Source of the DNA: Linnemannia schmuckeri
Taxonomy: Eukaryota > Mortierellomycota > Mortierellomycetes > Mortierellales > Mortierellaceae
Reading direction: 5' to 3'
DNA length: 64,000 nucleotides
Assembly (NCBI GenBank): GCA_029449235.1
Contig: JANATG010000011.1
Span: 154,001-218,000, forward strand
The notes below the pieces were generated by a model, which was given only the letters and a program-made list of their open reading frames with translations, searched no databases and was not told where the DNA came from. Positions 1 through 10,874 of this stretch are shown in pieces; positions within the stretch are counted from its first letter, which is position 1, and every line of letters begins with the position of its first letter. Both the position numbers and the translations under genes were made by a program.

Positions 1-1085
1 GGTACCTATTACAAAACAAGGGTGAAGACGAAGATGGCAACCTGTCCTCCTCTCCACAGATCTCATCGTACTTAAACATTCAGTTTACTCGACTCCACCC
101 GAATGTCAGAGAACTAATCTATCACCAAAGGGACATTCTGGCGAGAGAGTTCTGAGAGACTGTTGAGGTAGAGTGGAAGGGGTTGGAGTCTTTGCAGGCG
201 CCTTGTATTGTTGAGGCCGATGTGGTGGATTGCTTTGGAAAGTGTGTGATCGAGTGTGGAGTCTTGCCCTACGTGAAGTCATTCTTCCGGAAAGCGTTCC
301 CAATCTCTCAACCTTGTCCTTCCGGCAACTTCGGGACTTGAGCGTATCAAAGGCTGGCTGGCGGGTGGATAACCCTTACCGGACGTGACCGTTACAATTG
401 CTCGAGAAGGTCAAGGGCTCCGAGAATCTGAAACGCCTTGAGTAACGGATGGCAGATAACCCATTTCCTGTTCGGATGTTCCAGGAAGCGCTTGCGGAGG
501 GCTGCTGGCTGTAATTGTGTGAGCTCATCATTAAGGACTGTACAGTATCTGATAGGGACGTCGTCAAAGTTTTAAGGAGGCTGTCATCGCAGAGGTTGAC
601 GGTCCTGGAGCTTTGTGGTAACGCGTTTGGTTCATTGTCCTATGGGCATCTACGGGAGATGAAGTATTTTGACCATTTGAGAGACGTGTGTCTTAGTCAA
701 TATGATTGTGTGACTAGCAAGATTTCCCAGGAGATTATGACGGAGTGTGTCCATCTCGTCCGTCTCGAGGTCCCATTTGTCTTTGACTGGGATACTGCCT
801 CTGCACCGAAACCCGGGTTGTTTAAAACTCAAACACTTGACGGTCTATATCGCTAAGGAACCTGAGGATAAGGCAGAGTAGGAAGGTGAAGTGTTTGAGC
901 AGATCTCTAAATTGGGACGATTTTTAAAACTGAAATTGCAACAGGATCCGCATGAGACGAGCACTGGAAGAATCTGACGAGTGTCTGCGGCCAGTTCTGG
1001 GATGTTGAGGGCGATGACTGCGATGGCAGGCTGGTTCGTTTTTTGCAGAGAAGGGAATCTCGTATTACAAGTTTTAAATATTTTT
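1..1085 (+). pseudogene. Decayed F-box/leucine-rich repeat gene copy, 5' end outside the window
   Basis: In pieces, this stretch translates to a protein clearly related to the neighbouring F-box-type gene at 1243-2838. Around 75-230 it reads like that gene's middle (compare IQFTRLHPNVRELIY with IQFARLHPTVSKLVY). At 515-856 a 113-residue open stretch matches the part ending in ASKPW. At about 955-1075 it matches the C-terminal segment (EHWKNLTSVCGQF versus EHWRNLAWVWGRF). These pieces are separated by stop codons, including a TGA at 153-155 where the relative has Trp, and by frame changes. No continuous reading frame spans the copy, so it is a dead duplicate. Its N-terminal F-box would lie before base 1. 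Product class is inferred from the relatives. Confidence 0.8.
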
Positions 1086-1242
1086 TTTAGAGTAGAATGG
1101 TTCCAGTAACTCTGCCGATGATTTATTTTTTGACGTTGTCTGTCACAGCCGCAGTCCTTCTTTACTTTCAACCCCCTTTTCTTCTTTCACTCGTTTCCAC
1201 ACTTGTCACTCACCAACGCCCTACTCACAACTCCTTCCTCTC

Positions 1243-2838
1243 ATGGCGATGTTCCTCGACCTCCCAAACGAGATTTGCATCCTCATTGCAAACCATCTCA
1301 CTAAAAACTCAATCATCTCTCTCATCCGCACCTGCCGCTCCCTTTACTCCTCATTCATTCCCCACCTCTGGTCAAACCTACGTCTCAAACTCAACGACGG
1401 CGATCCACATCCAGTAGACATATCCCACATTCATGCCAACGCCCACCACGTCGAATCGATTGTCTACTACAACACCATAACCGAAGAGTATTACACCACA
1501 ATTGTCTATCCTCGACTGCAGAGCATGCAATTAGGTGCCAAGTACGAGAAGAAAGACGAATTATATTGCCAGACTATCCCACCGCACTTGAAGATTCAGT
1601 TTGCGCGGCTCCACCCGACGGTCAGTAAATTAGTTTATTACTGTAAGGATGTGTTATCGAAGGAGTTTTGGGAGGTTGTTGGGGTAGAATGGCGAGGACT
1701 GGAGATGTTGGAGTTTGAGGGGATTGTTGAGGAGGATGCGGTGGATGCTTTCTGGAAGGTCTGTGGGCAGGTTCGGAGACTCGAATTGTCCGCGATCGAT
1801 CTTCCGAATAACGGGATCATTCCATTGTCTTGTGCCTTCCCACGACTCCAGGAATTGAGAGTTGAAAAGGCTTACCGGCAAAGGCTTACTGGCCAAATCT
1901 GGCCTCAGCAATTGGTCGAGCGGGCGGCCAAGAGTTCGGAGAAGCTGAGGCGGCTTGAATGGAGCGTGAAGGATGTCGAGTTTCCAGTTCAGACAGTCCT
2001 GGAAGCCGTTGCGGGGGGTTACTGGGCAGACTTGTGCAATCTCAGTATCGATACTTATTTTGAATTGCCCGACCAGGATCTTGCCATGATCCTTAAGTTG
2101 CTTCCATCACGACGGTTGACGAGCTTTGAACGAGCAAGTGGCGCCTTTGGGCCTTTGACATACAACTGTCTGCGGGAGCTGCACTTTGTGTATTTGCAGG
2201 AGGTGATGCTTGGGCGATGTCCTGAAGTCACGAGTCACGTAGTACAGGAGATCCTCGCGGAATGCATTCACCTTATCCATTTGGATGCCCCTTACATCTT
2301 TGTGCGGGATATTGCTACGGCGTCGAAACCTTGGGCATGTTAGGGGCTGGAATGCTTTACTGTCTTTATTGCCAAGCAACCAGGAGACAAGCCTGAGTGG
2401 GAGGCGCGAGTGTTTGAGCAGATCTCAAAGTTGCGTCGACTGCAGAGTTTGTTTCTGGAGCGAGCTCCATATTGGTCTGGCGAGTCAGTCAGACCCAATG
2501 CAGTTATGAATATGGAGACGTTAGATCTTCGCCTTGCTTGCTCTCGATCGAGGAACTCTTCTTCTCCCAGCAACAATGGCGGCGTTGGGACAGGAGGCAG
2601 TGGCAGTGAGGGCGGTGATGGTGATCTCAGCTGCTGGTCAAGTCTGGTACAATTGCGAGAGTTGTCGTTTGATGATGATAGGCAGATGTTGGGGATGAAT
2701 GAGGTGCTGTGGATGGTGGAGCATTGGCGGAATTTGGCGTGGGTGTGGGGCCGGTTTTTGGTTGTTGAGGATGATGATGGCTGTGACATGTTGCGGCGTG
2801 TGTTTGAAAAGAATAATATCAAGTGCGGACCGAACTGA
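1243..2838 (+). pseudogene. F-box/LRR-like gene interrupted by one in-frame TAG
   Basis: A single-exon frame starts at ATG 1243. Its N-terminus (LDLPNEICILIANHLTKNS, then a hydrophobic/Cys pattern and LWSNL) is F-box-like, followed by irregular leucine-rich repeats. The frame meets TAG at 2341-2343, directly after ASKPWAC, then continues open in the same frame to TGA 2836-2838. Read through, it is about 531 residues, close to the 527 of the intact homologue at 3419-5002. That homologue has ASKPWVC followed by Lys, so AAG to TAG is the simplest explanation. A possible 52-nt GT-AG intron over the site would itself create a stop. F-box proteins are substrate adaptors of SCF ubiquitin ligases. 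The truncated 366-residue product could still be made. A base-call error is the main alternative. Confidence 0.75.
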
Positions 2839-2969
2839 AAGGGTATAATAAACTAGGATAGCATTTCATTTAAAGAGGAATTGGAGCCTACTTTTCTCCT
2901 GCAGTGGCGATGTGTTTCTTGGCCTTTTTTGGATTTAAGAGAGGTTCCCCATAGGATTAAGGCGGGCTC

Positions 2970-3130
2970 AAACATGTCCTTGTTTAATGATGATCGCCAT
3001 ACTCTAGGGATGGATGAGCCAGTATGAATGGTGAAGCAATGGATGGATCTGAGATGTGTTTATGGAGGGTTCCGAGCTATCCAAGGAGGTGCCAATTGCA
3101 GCAAGCGGGGTCGCATTGTCCTCAAGACCG
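2970..3130 (+). pseudogene. Small relic of the F-box/LRR C-terminal segment
   Basis: One frame reads NDDRHTLGMDEPV, then TGA at 3025-3027, then MVKQWMDLRCVYGGF. This lines up with the end of the 1243-2838 gene (DDDRQMLGMNEVLWMVEHW and on), with TGA at the conserved Trp. No longer frame is present and upstream similarity fades within about 100 bases. It is a third, very decayed copy of the same family in the same orientation. Confidence 0.65.
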
Positions 3131-3418
3131 GATTGTCATTGAGCAGATGGGGAGTTTTTTTGTTTGCTTACAGGATTTAATTTTATTTTCCATTTTTTGG
3201 GAAGTACCAGCCATTCTTGGTAATAGTTTTTGTTGTCGTGCAAGCGTTTGGGTAAATGCGGTAACTAAATAAATTTTGAGAACCATACTGAGGTTACACG
3301 ATAGTGTAATAGGCAAACGTACGAAGTAAATAACCACAGAAAAAAAAAAACGTAAAAAAAAAATGGCGGAGGAAATGCCTTTCCTCTCCAAGAGGGTATT
3401 AATTCCTTCTCATAGTCC

Positions 3419-5002
3419 TCAAATATTACGCCCACACAGCCGGTACTCGACTCCACGCGCCTCCATAGCCCTAAGAGCCGACCGCTCAATTCCATCCAAC
3501 TGCCCAATCAAAGTCCTCAATTCCTTCCAATTCTCCATCATCCACAAAATCTCTGCCTGGCCCGTAACCTGAAATGAGTTTGCATATCCAAAGAACCGCA
3601 ACTTGGTTAGTGTTGACAGCTGCCCGAGCCCTGCCTTGAGTCGAAGGTCCAGTGTGTTCATTGCATCCATGAGGTGGAACTCTGGGTCGGAAGTCGTATA
3701 GCCCATCGAGTACTGTCCAAGATCGAGTCGGGTCAGGTCTGTCATCTTTGCCAATTGTGCGTACACCTGCAGGTCCAATACTGCACGGTTAGAGGCTGTC
3801 TCGCGGTGAATGAAGCAGACGGTGAGACTGCGGAGACGTTTACAGACCCAGGGTTTTGAAGGGTCGATATCACCTGCATAGATATGGGTCGATCGGAAGA
3901 CCTCGATGTTGGGGCAGCTTGTTAGGATGTCGAGGGTTGCCTTGCTGGTGATGCCACAGTTGGCATAAATCTTTAATATCTTGAGCGACTCGAACTTTTT
4001 ATCCTTCAGCACCGTCAACACACGACTGTTGAAAGTGCAGTTCTTGAGTCGAAGAGCCGTGAGGGGGTTCGGGAAGGCTTGAAGCAAGAGGACCAGCTCC
4101 TTTCCGAGTTTGTTGTACAGCCTACAGAACTCCAAACTGTCGAGGTAAGGCCAATGGTTCTGTTCAATCGCTTGTCGGAATTCCGAAAGTAGAGCCGGGG
4201 CGAATGTTTGCGAGGGCGAAAGCGCCGTAGCGTCCCAGGTGAGGTGTTTCAGCTGTGGACATGCCTTCATGAGGACCAGATGATCTTGGGGTTTGAGCCA
4301 GCGACTTTGAACTATGGATGGTGTTTGGAGGTTTAGATGGCGAACACGAGGAAAGGTGAGGGTTGAGAGAATAGGTGAGGATTCGATGGTGAGGCTGAGC
4401 AAACTGAGCTCGGAGAATCGTGTGCAGGCTTTCCAGAATGCGTTGGCAGCTTCTTCAGTCCAGGCGACGGGTCCTGTGGCATGAAGGATCTGAGGGTTGA
4501 CCCATGTCGAATAGATAGTCTCCCAGAACTCTGCATCAGGCGTCGCTGCCAGGCTAGCAATAATAAGGGTCCGAGTTGTTGGGTTGAGCCGAATGAGTTG
4601 AGTCTGGTCTGTAACCTGTCGCTGATATTTACGCGTAAGAAAGTCGTTGTCTTTATTCTTGGCCGTCCTGCTCGAAAGGTTGAGCCCTTCGTCGGTCAAT
4701 TGCAAGCGTCTCAAATGCGGAAAGGACAACTGGTAAAACTCTGAGGCGACTGAGTCGTGGATGACATAGTTATGGACGTCCAGGGTGCGGGTTCTGAGAG
4801 CGCTAACGTCGACAAAGACATGATTCTTTTCAGAGATGGCGTTGGATTTGAGAGAGCGGATAACGACCTTTTGCCAGAGGATGGGTTCAAAGGACCGGCG
4901 GAAGGAACGGTTGACGAGGAGGCAGGCTTGGATGGCCTTTGTGTCGAGGAACTTGCCGATGAATGGGCGGATCTCTTCTGGTAGGTCGAGGATTCCTGCC
5001 AT
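3419..5002 (-). CDS. F-box/leucine-rich repeat protein (intact)
   Basis: A single-exon gene of 527 residues beginning at ATG 5002. The N-terminus (LDLPEEIRPFIGKFLDTKAI, then LLVNRSFRRSFEPILWQKV) fits the fungal F-box pattern that binds Skp1. The rest is made of irregular leucine-rich segments (for example LTWDATAL, LKILKIYANC, LTRLDLGQY) that would form the substrate-binding solenoid. By family, it would recruit targets to an SCF ubiquitin ligase; its target cannot be predicted. It is the only copy in the 1-5 kb cluster with an unbroken frame, and it faces the three decayed or damaged copies. The 3' end is followed by A-rich runs near 3342-3362. No introns are needed. Confidence 0.85.
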   Translation of the reverse strand: MAGILDLPEEIRPFIGKFLDTKAIQACLLVNRSFRRSFEPILWQKVVIRSLKSNAISEKNHVFVDVSALRTRTLDVHNYVIHDSVASEFYQLSFPHLRRLQLTDEGLNLSSRTAKNKDNDFLTRKYQRQVTDQTQLIRLNPTTRTLIIASLAATPDAEFWETIYSTWVNPQILHATGPVAWTEEAANAFWKACTRFSELSLLSLTIESSPILSTLTFPRVRHLNLQTPSIVQSRWLKPQDHLVLMKACPQLKHLTWDATALSPSQTFAPALLSEFRQAIEQNHWPYLDSLEFCRLYNKLGKELVLLLQAFPNPLTALRLKNCTFNSRVLTVLKDKKFESLKILKIYANCGITSKATLDILTSCPNIEVFRSTHIYAGDIDPSKPWVCKRLRSLTVCFIHRETASNRAVLDLQVYAQLAKMTDLTRLDLGQYSMGYTTSDPEFHLMDAMNTLDLRLKAGLGQLSTLTKLRFFGYANSFQVTGQAEILWMMENWKELRTLIGQLDGIERSALRAMEARGVEYRLCGRNI

Positions 5003-5402
5003 GGCGTTGTTCTATAAGTGTGAATGTGTAAGGAGAGGTGATGTAGGTTTGAGAAAGAAAGGTGAAGAAGTCACGCGTGGATGTGAGCGTGGATGAGGGA
5101 AGGGAGGAGGAAAGAGAGATGGGTTTACATTCACAGAGCCTAAACAAAATAAACAAAGGGATTTTGTAGAGACGAGGCTGCGCCAATCTCACGGTGCGTC
5201 TTCTTTTTGCGCCATTTTGCCAGGCATGGACCACACATATGCAGATATAGCAGGAACAATACCCGTCAGGCAAACCTAGCCTTATGCCTCCCCCACTCGC
5301 CACACTCTCTTCCTCCACACGTGCAAAGAGCACACTTGCCACTCAGACAAGTCTACAAGTTATTTTTAGTTTTGAATTTGAAGAGATGAGAAATAAGAGT
5401 TC
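5003..5402. other. Intergenic between F-box start and U2 snRNA 3' end
   Basis: This is the upstream region of the minus-strand F-box gene and the downstream flank of U2. Purine-rich runs on the plus strand at about 5030-5120 form a pyrimidine-rich leader for the minus-strand gene. I see no further gene. Confidence 0.5.
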
Positions 5403-5587
5403 GGCGTACAACTCGGAGGTAGTGCAATACCGAGGACACCAGTGCCGGTCAAGATAGCAAGCCAGAGCTTGACCAGCGCGGTTCAAAAATGAAATTAATC
5501 GATTGGTGGCCGTAGCCACCATATTATTCGATTAGAATAATAAGAACAGATACTACACTTGATCTTAGCCAAAAAGCTAGAGCGGGT
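5403..5587 (-). ncRNA. U2: U2 spliceosomal snRNA
   Basis: The minus strand carries a U2 snRNA of about 185 nt (human U2 is 188). The signature TTTGGCTAAGATCAAG is followed by GTGTAGTATCTGTTCTT, which contains the GTAGTA branch-point recognition sequence. Next come an 8-bp stem IIa (UAUUAUUC / GAAUAAUA), a 7-bp stem IIb (UGGUGGC / GCCACCA) closed by a UACG loop, an Sm-type site (CAUUUUUGA), a stem III (GGUCAAG / CUUGACC), and the conserved stem-loop IV core GGTATTGCACTACCTC. U2 pairs with the intron branch point during spliceosome assembly. The ends are placed by alignment to known U2 and may be off by a few bases. It is a single copy here. Confidence 0.96.
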
Positions 5588-5618
5588 AAAGAGCAAATCG
5601 ATTCACGGTTACAGAGCT

Positions 5619-5626
5619 ATTTTATA
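5619..5626 (-). promoter_or_regulatory. TATA box of the U2 snRNA gene
   Basis: The minus strand reads TATAAAAT about 32-39 bases upstream of the inferred U2 5' end. This spacing fits a TATA-driven snRNA promoter. No other promoter element is claimed. Confidence 0.55.
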
Positions 5627-6508
5627 CTCCCCGCGAGACTGTTTTTTGGGAAAGTGATATTATAGCCAGAAAAAAGACATCATCTGTGGGTTTATCTCCA
5701 TGGGGGCTATTTTTTAAATTTAATGTTTGATTCGAATTAAAAACGCAGTCTCAATGGCGTTAGACAAGGAAAGAAATGGAAATGCAAGAGGGAGGCGGCG
5801 ACTACGACCAAATGTGTCCAGTGGGGCACGGTCATTCAGGTGTTCCCCTTGGACCGTGAAATAGGCTTCAGGCACCGCTGGATTCTCAAAAGCTAAGGGC
5901 TAGGAGGGGCGAAACAATGAGGGTGGGCTGGAACAGACGTCATCGTATCACTCACTAGGTGTGCTCGGATCTTCCGTTCTTCTCTCTCAACTAAGCCATT
6001 GCCCTCTTAGACATCACGCCCCCATCCTCCGTGCGAACAGAGCGTTAAGAGATAGACAAAAGTCGACCTTTCTTTGGGCATGTTCCTTTTCGTTATCACG
6101 GATATGTGTGATAGCAGACACAGTTCATCCTCCTTACTTTCTTACTTCCTCCTTATTTTTTCCTTTTCCTTTCGTCAGCCTCCACTTTCATTTCATTTCT
6201 GTTCTCTCTATTTCTCTCCTTTTTCAACACACCGTTCAAGCCTTCCTTCTCTTTCTTCCTCGTCTCCTTTCGCTGGCAATCTCATCTCAAACACAATCAA
6301 TACGAGGTAAAATGAAAAGACATATGCACGTCATTCAAAGTCCCTGGTCGACCGACACGAATGCAACGCTCATTCATTCGTCTTAAGACTTTGACATTCA
6401 TCAATGCACGTACATCTTGTACTCACATTCCCCCTTTGTTTGCGTCTACATAGACCACTGCGGCTTTCTCTGCTTAACAAATACACCAAGAAGAAAATAT
6501 TGTGAGCC
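5627..6508. other. Intergenic upstream of sla2
   Basis: This region holds the U2 upstream flank and the sla2 leader. Bases 6120-6300 are strongly CT-rich on the plus strand, the usual leader type before plus-strand starts in this window. Reading frames here are low-complexity and not credible as genes. Confidence 0.5.
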
Positions 6509-9500
6509 ATGACGATGACCCGCCCACTGAACAGGGACAGGGCCGATGCTGATCTGCAGCTGCATATCAAGAAGGCCACCAGCCCTGACGAGACTGCTCC
6601 CAAGCAAAAGCATGTTCGAGGTATGTAGAGAAGGAGGTGTTCGTTGCTTGACATGTTTTTGTCGTGATTGTATCGTGATTTTTCAGGAGTAAAGAAGCAG
6701 GGAACAGGATTGCAAGTGTGTCGTTTTGGAGACGCACCATAAATGCTGGGCTGTGGAGGTGGACAAGGAAGAGGGCTATTGCGTTTGCGATCGAGTGAGC
6801 AAAGCACTTACACATACTTCTTGTCGACTTAAACAACATAGCATGTATTGTATATACATGGGACTATCGCTCGTCGTCGGCGCTGTGGCAAGGATTCCGG
6901 ACACAACCCATGCTGGGCGATGAGGTGCAGACCTTCAAAGCCTTGATCTCTGTCCACAAAATCATCCGAGAGGGACACCCTTCAGTAAGTGAATCATTCT
7001 TTACCTGAAATAAGAACAACGATAATAGTTGAAGGCAGGAGCGTCATTTGTTTATGAACTGGCGCATACTAAATTTTCTTTGCGAATTGATACCTCTTAG
7101 GCGCTGAAGGATGCGCAGAAGGAAACGGATTGGCTGGATCAATGTGCTCGCTCAACTCATCAATTCGACAGTCGAGGCAAGTCTTTTTTTTGTCTTCCCT
7201 TTGATTCTTTCAATTCATTTCTGCACTCATTCGAAAATGACCTAACGCCATTTTTCTCTTTCTAGGCTATGCAACATTAATTCGGGCCTATGTCGACTTT
7301 TTGCATTCCAAACTTCGGTACCACAACAACCATCCCGAGTTCAACGGAACCTTTGATTACAACGAGTACATCTCACTCAAAGGCATCGACGATCCTAACG
7401 AAGGGTATGTATCCTAAGCTGATACGAGGGGAAAGACAGAAGCAGGGTTGCACTTGGATGTTCAAAATCTCACAAACCTACTTTCCCCTTTTCTTTTGTA
7501 CTTTCGATATAGTTATGAGACAATTAGCGACTTGATGAATTTGCAAGATCAAATCGACCAGTTCCAAAAGCTCATTTTTGCCAACTTCCGTCCTTCGTCC
7601 GACAACGAGTGTCGAATCGCTGCATTGGTCCCATTGGTTCAGGAATCTTACGCTATCTACCAGTTTGCAACCAGCATGCTGCGCGCCATGCACAGACGTA
7701 CGTTTACCTTTCTCCATTGCAATCACAACCTCTGTTCAACGGCCATTCCTTATGTCTTATGACACACCGTCTGCATTGTACTGACGGCTGTCAAACACCT
7801 TCGTTTTGACCAAATAGGCACAAATGATCCGGAGGGATTAGTGTTGCTGCGACAGCGGTACAATGCTCAGCACTATGCATTGATCAAATTCTATTATGAG
7901 TGCTCCAACCTAAAGTACCTAACCAGTCTGATCAGCGTACCCAAGCTGCCCCAGGACCCTCCCAGTCTCATTGGGGGCGACTCCCCTCCTATGCTTCCCA
8001 CTCGCCAACCAGCCACGCCTCGCCAACAGAAGCCAGTCCGGGAAACAGCTCCACAGTCACCTGGCGCCGATTGGGCAGAGCAGCAACGAGAGATTGCAAG
8101 GAAGCAACGCGAATACGAGCTGGAGCAACAGAGACTGCAGCAGCAACGAGAACTCGAGCAACAGCAGCAGCAGATGGAGGCGTTAAAGTTGCAGCAGGAG
8201 TTTGATGAGCAAAAGAGGCTCCAGATGGAACGAGAGCGGTTACAGCGTGAGCAGTTGGCGAGGGAGCAGATGCAGCGTCATGCTGAGGGGCGATTGGCTG
8301 AATTGGAAAGAGATGTCTTGGCCCTCCGAGGACAGTATGAGCGCGACCAGATGCTCATTGATCAATACGACAGGGTAAGTTTACAGCTTTGCTGACACTT
8401 ATTCGCTTCTTTCTATAGGGGCTACGGACAAGGATTGCGTTACTTACTAGGGGTGTTTTTCTGTTGTTTTTTGTAATAGAGGGTCAAGGGACTGGAACAA
8501 GAGATGCAGTTGACCAACATGAATGCGCATCAGCAGCTCGCCTCTAAGGACGAGATGATCCGAAGCATCCAAGGTATCATTACTGGCTCACGCGTACTTT
8601 GACATATTGCTACTGCACACACTAAGAACCTATACTAAATCTTCACATACATATTCCATAAAATTTAGATCAAATCAACATATGGAAGTCCAAGTACGAG
8701 GCATTGGCAAAGTTGTACTCACAACTGCGTCAAGAACACCTGGATCTTCGCGGCAAGTTCAAAACCGTCCAGCTCAAGGCCAATTCTGCCCAGGAGGCGG
8801 TCGACAAGATGGAGAAAATGCAGAAGGAAATCAAGGACAAGAACTTGCAGATGGCAGATATGGTCCGTGAGCGCGACCGTGCCAAGAACGAGCTGTTGAG
8901 ATGGCAAAACACCCAGAATGACGAGATTGCTCGTCTGAAGCGCGATCTAGAGACGGCTAATGGACGTGTCGAGGATTTAGGCCGGTCCAAGAGTTCTGAG
9001 GTCGGGTCTATGGTCGCCAAGTTCAATAAGGAGAAGCAGGACCTTGAGGATCTTGCCAAAGTAGGTTTTTTTGTATTCATCATGTTCTGAAGAATGAGCG
9101 GTTCTCAATTACATGCGTACTAATTGTATGTTCCTTTGTCGAATGCCTGATTAGCGCCGGCAACGCGAGATTGATTCGTTGATGCATCAGGTGGAGGACC
9201 AGAAGGCCGAGATTGAGCGGATGCAGATCGAGAATGAGGAGGAGAAGGCTGTCCTCGAGAGCGGTCTTGACGAGACACTGCTCGAACTGGCGACCTTGCG
9301 CGACGGACAAGGCGAGAAGTCTGCTGTGTTGCAAGAGCGTCTAGATCAGATGATGAGTTCCCACAAGCGCAAGATGCAGCAGATCCTTGGTGAGTTGGCA
9401 ACTCATTGCCACTGACCTCGTTTATTGTTAAAGCAGTGGCTGCTTTCGACTTTTCTCTCAGCGGCTCACTGACGTCTTTTTCATACTTACTATTCTTGAT

Positions 9501-10744
9501 CCACCGTCACTGTAGACTCCATCTTGGAGACGTGTATTAGCAAAGTCGAAGAGAGCATCTACGACCTGGAATCGCCGACGCAGCTCGGGAACCAGAACGC
9601 GACGCCCGAGTTCACACTTTCGATGATCGAAAAGGCTCACACCGCATCCACAGAATTCGAACTAGCCTTGCTCCAGTACCTCCGCCCCTCAAGCGAAGTC
9701 AACCAGGTCGAAGCTATCCGTGCAGCCCTGAACCTCTCCCAGACGCTTGCCGATGTTTTGGGCAACGCCAAGGGAATTACCAGGTTGGCCAAGAAGGATG
9801 AGGACGCGGAGGAGATTATCCGACATGCAAAGTCGTCTGCTGTAGCGACGCAGGAGTTTTTCACGAATGTAACGTCTTCTCGGATTGGAGGCTTGTCGCC
9901 TGAGGGCAGTATTCGGACGATTGAAAAGTCGAACGAGTCGGTCCAGGCAGCGATGGAGCGGTTGGCGAAATCTGCAGAGCATTTGATTCCCAAAAGCAAC
10001 CAGTTGGATCCTTCAAAGCTGGACCTGGGCGATATGGTGGAGATGGAGATGGGTAATGCGGCGAGGACGATTGAAGAAGCGACAGCGCGTCTGCAGGCAC
10101 TGATGGCGAAACCCAAGAACGATAGTCTGTCAGCGGTTGAGTTGCAGGTGAACGCGTCGATTCTCGAGAGTGCGATGGCGATGATGCAGGCGATTGGACA
10201 TTTGATCAAATGTGCGACCATCTCTCAACAAGAAGTCGTTGCTCAGGGTCGAGGCTCCTCGACGAATGCGGCGTTCTACAAGAAGAACAACCGGTGGACC
10301 GAGGGTCTGATCTCTGCGGCCAAGGCTGTTGCGGTCGCGACGACGTTGCTGGTCGAGACTGCGGACGGAGTGATTTCAAAGACACATTCGATGGAGCAAT
10401 TACTGGTGGCTTCGAACGAGGTTGCGGCGGCCACTGCACAATTGGTAGCGGCATCGAGGGTCAAGGCCAACTTTATGTCCAAGGCACAGGATAATCTGGA
10501 GCGGGCGTCCAAGGCGGTGACGGAGGCATCGAGGGCGCTAGTGAGGGCAGTGAAGGCGATTATGGAGCGTGAGATGAAGGATCGCGAGAATGCAGTGGAT
10601 TATCAGAATATGAATGCGCACGAGTTCAAGATTAAGGAGATGGGACAGCAGGTCGAGATCTTGAAGTTGGAGAAGGAGTTGACGCTTGCCCGGAGGGTCC
10701 TTGGCGAGATGCGTAAGGTTTCTTACCACCAGGGCGACGATTAG
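6509..10744 (+). CDS. sla2: Sla2/HIP1R-family endocytic clathrin-actin adaptor
   Basis: Ten exons: 6509-6620, 6842-6984, 7101-7176, 7266-7404, 7513-7697, 7818-8374, 8480-8573, 8669-9060, 9155-9389, 9516-10744. They join in frame to 1053 residues. The N-terminal ANTH domain (about 15-280) shows KHVRACIVYTWDYRS, EFNGTFDYNEYISLKGIDD and LQDQIDQFQKLIF, and binds phosphoinositides. A Gln/Glu-rich coiled coil follows (about 330-640). The C-terminal I/LWEQ (THATCH) actin-binding domain is at about 810-1000 (VASNEVAAATAQLVAASRVK). By family it links the clathrin coat to actin during endocytosis. Intron 3 (7177-7265) starts with GC (GCAAGT) and only that join keeps frame. Intron 1 is the longest at 221 nt. 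The ATG matches the family start. Confidence 0.97.
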
Positions 10745-10874
10745 TTTTTACTTTCCCTTTTCGAATACACTTTTTTAGTCCTTTGTGTGCAATTGACAAG
10801 ATTATTCTTTAATTTTGCTTGTAAACTGTATCTGTAACAAAGGTGTAGCTCGGAGGGAAAAGAAGAGAAATGAT

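Noticed and set aside
2339..2391. A 52-base GT-AG intron that would remove the TAG at 2341
   Set aside because: The join creates a TGA stop immediately, so it does not restore the frame.
5961..6386. A 141-codon frame upstream of sla2
   Set aside because: Low-complexity Phe/Leu/Ser/Pro translation of a CT-rich leader.
9637..10221. A 194-codon frame on the minus strand inside sla2
   Set aside because: It is the mirror of the well-supported coding exon; its composition follows from the sense codons, and no domain is visible.
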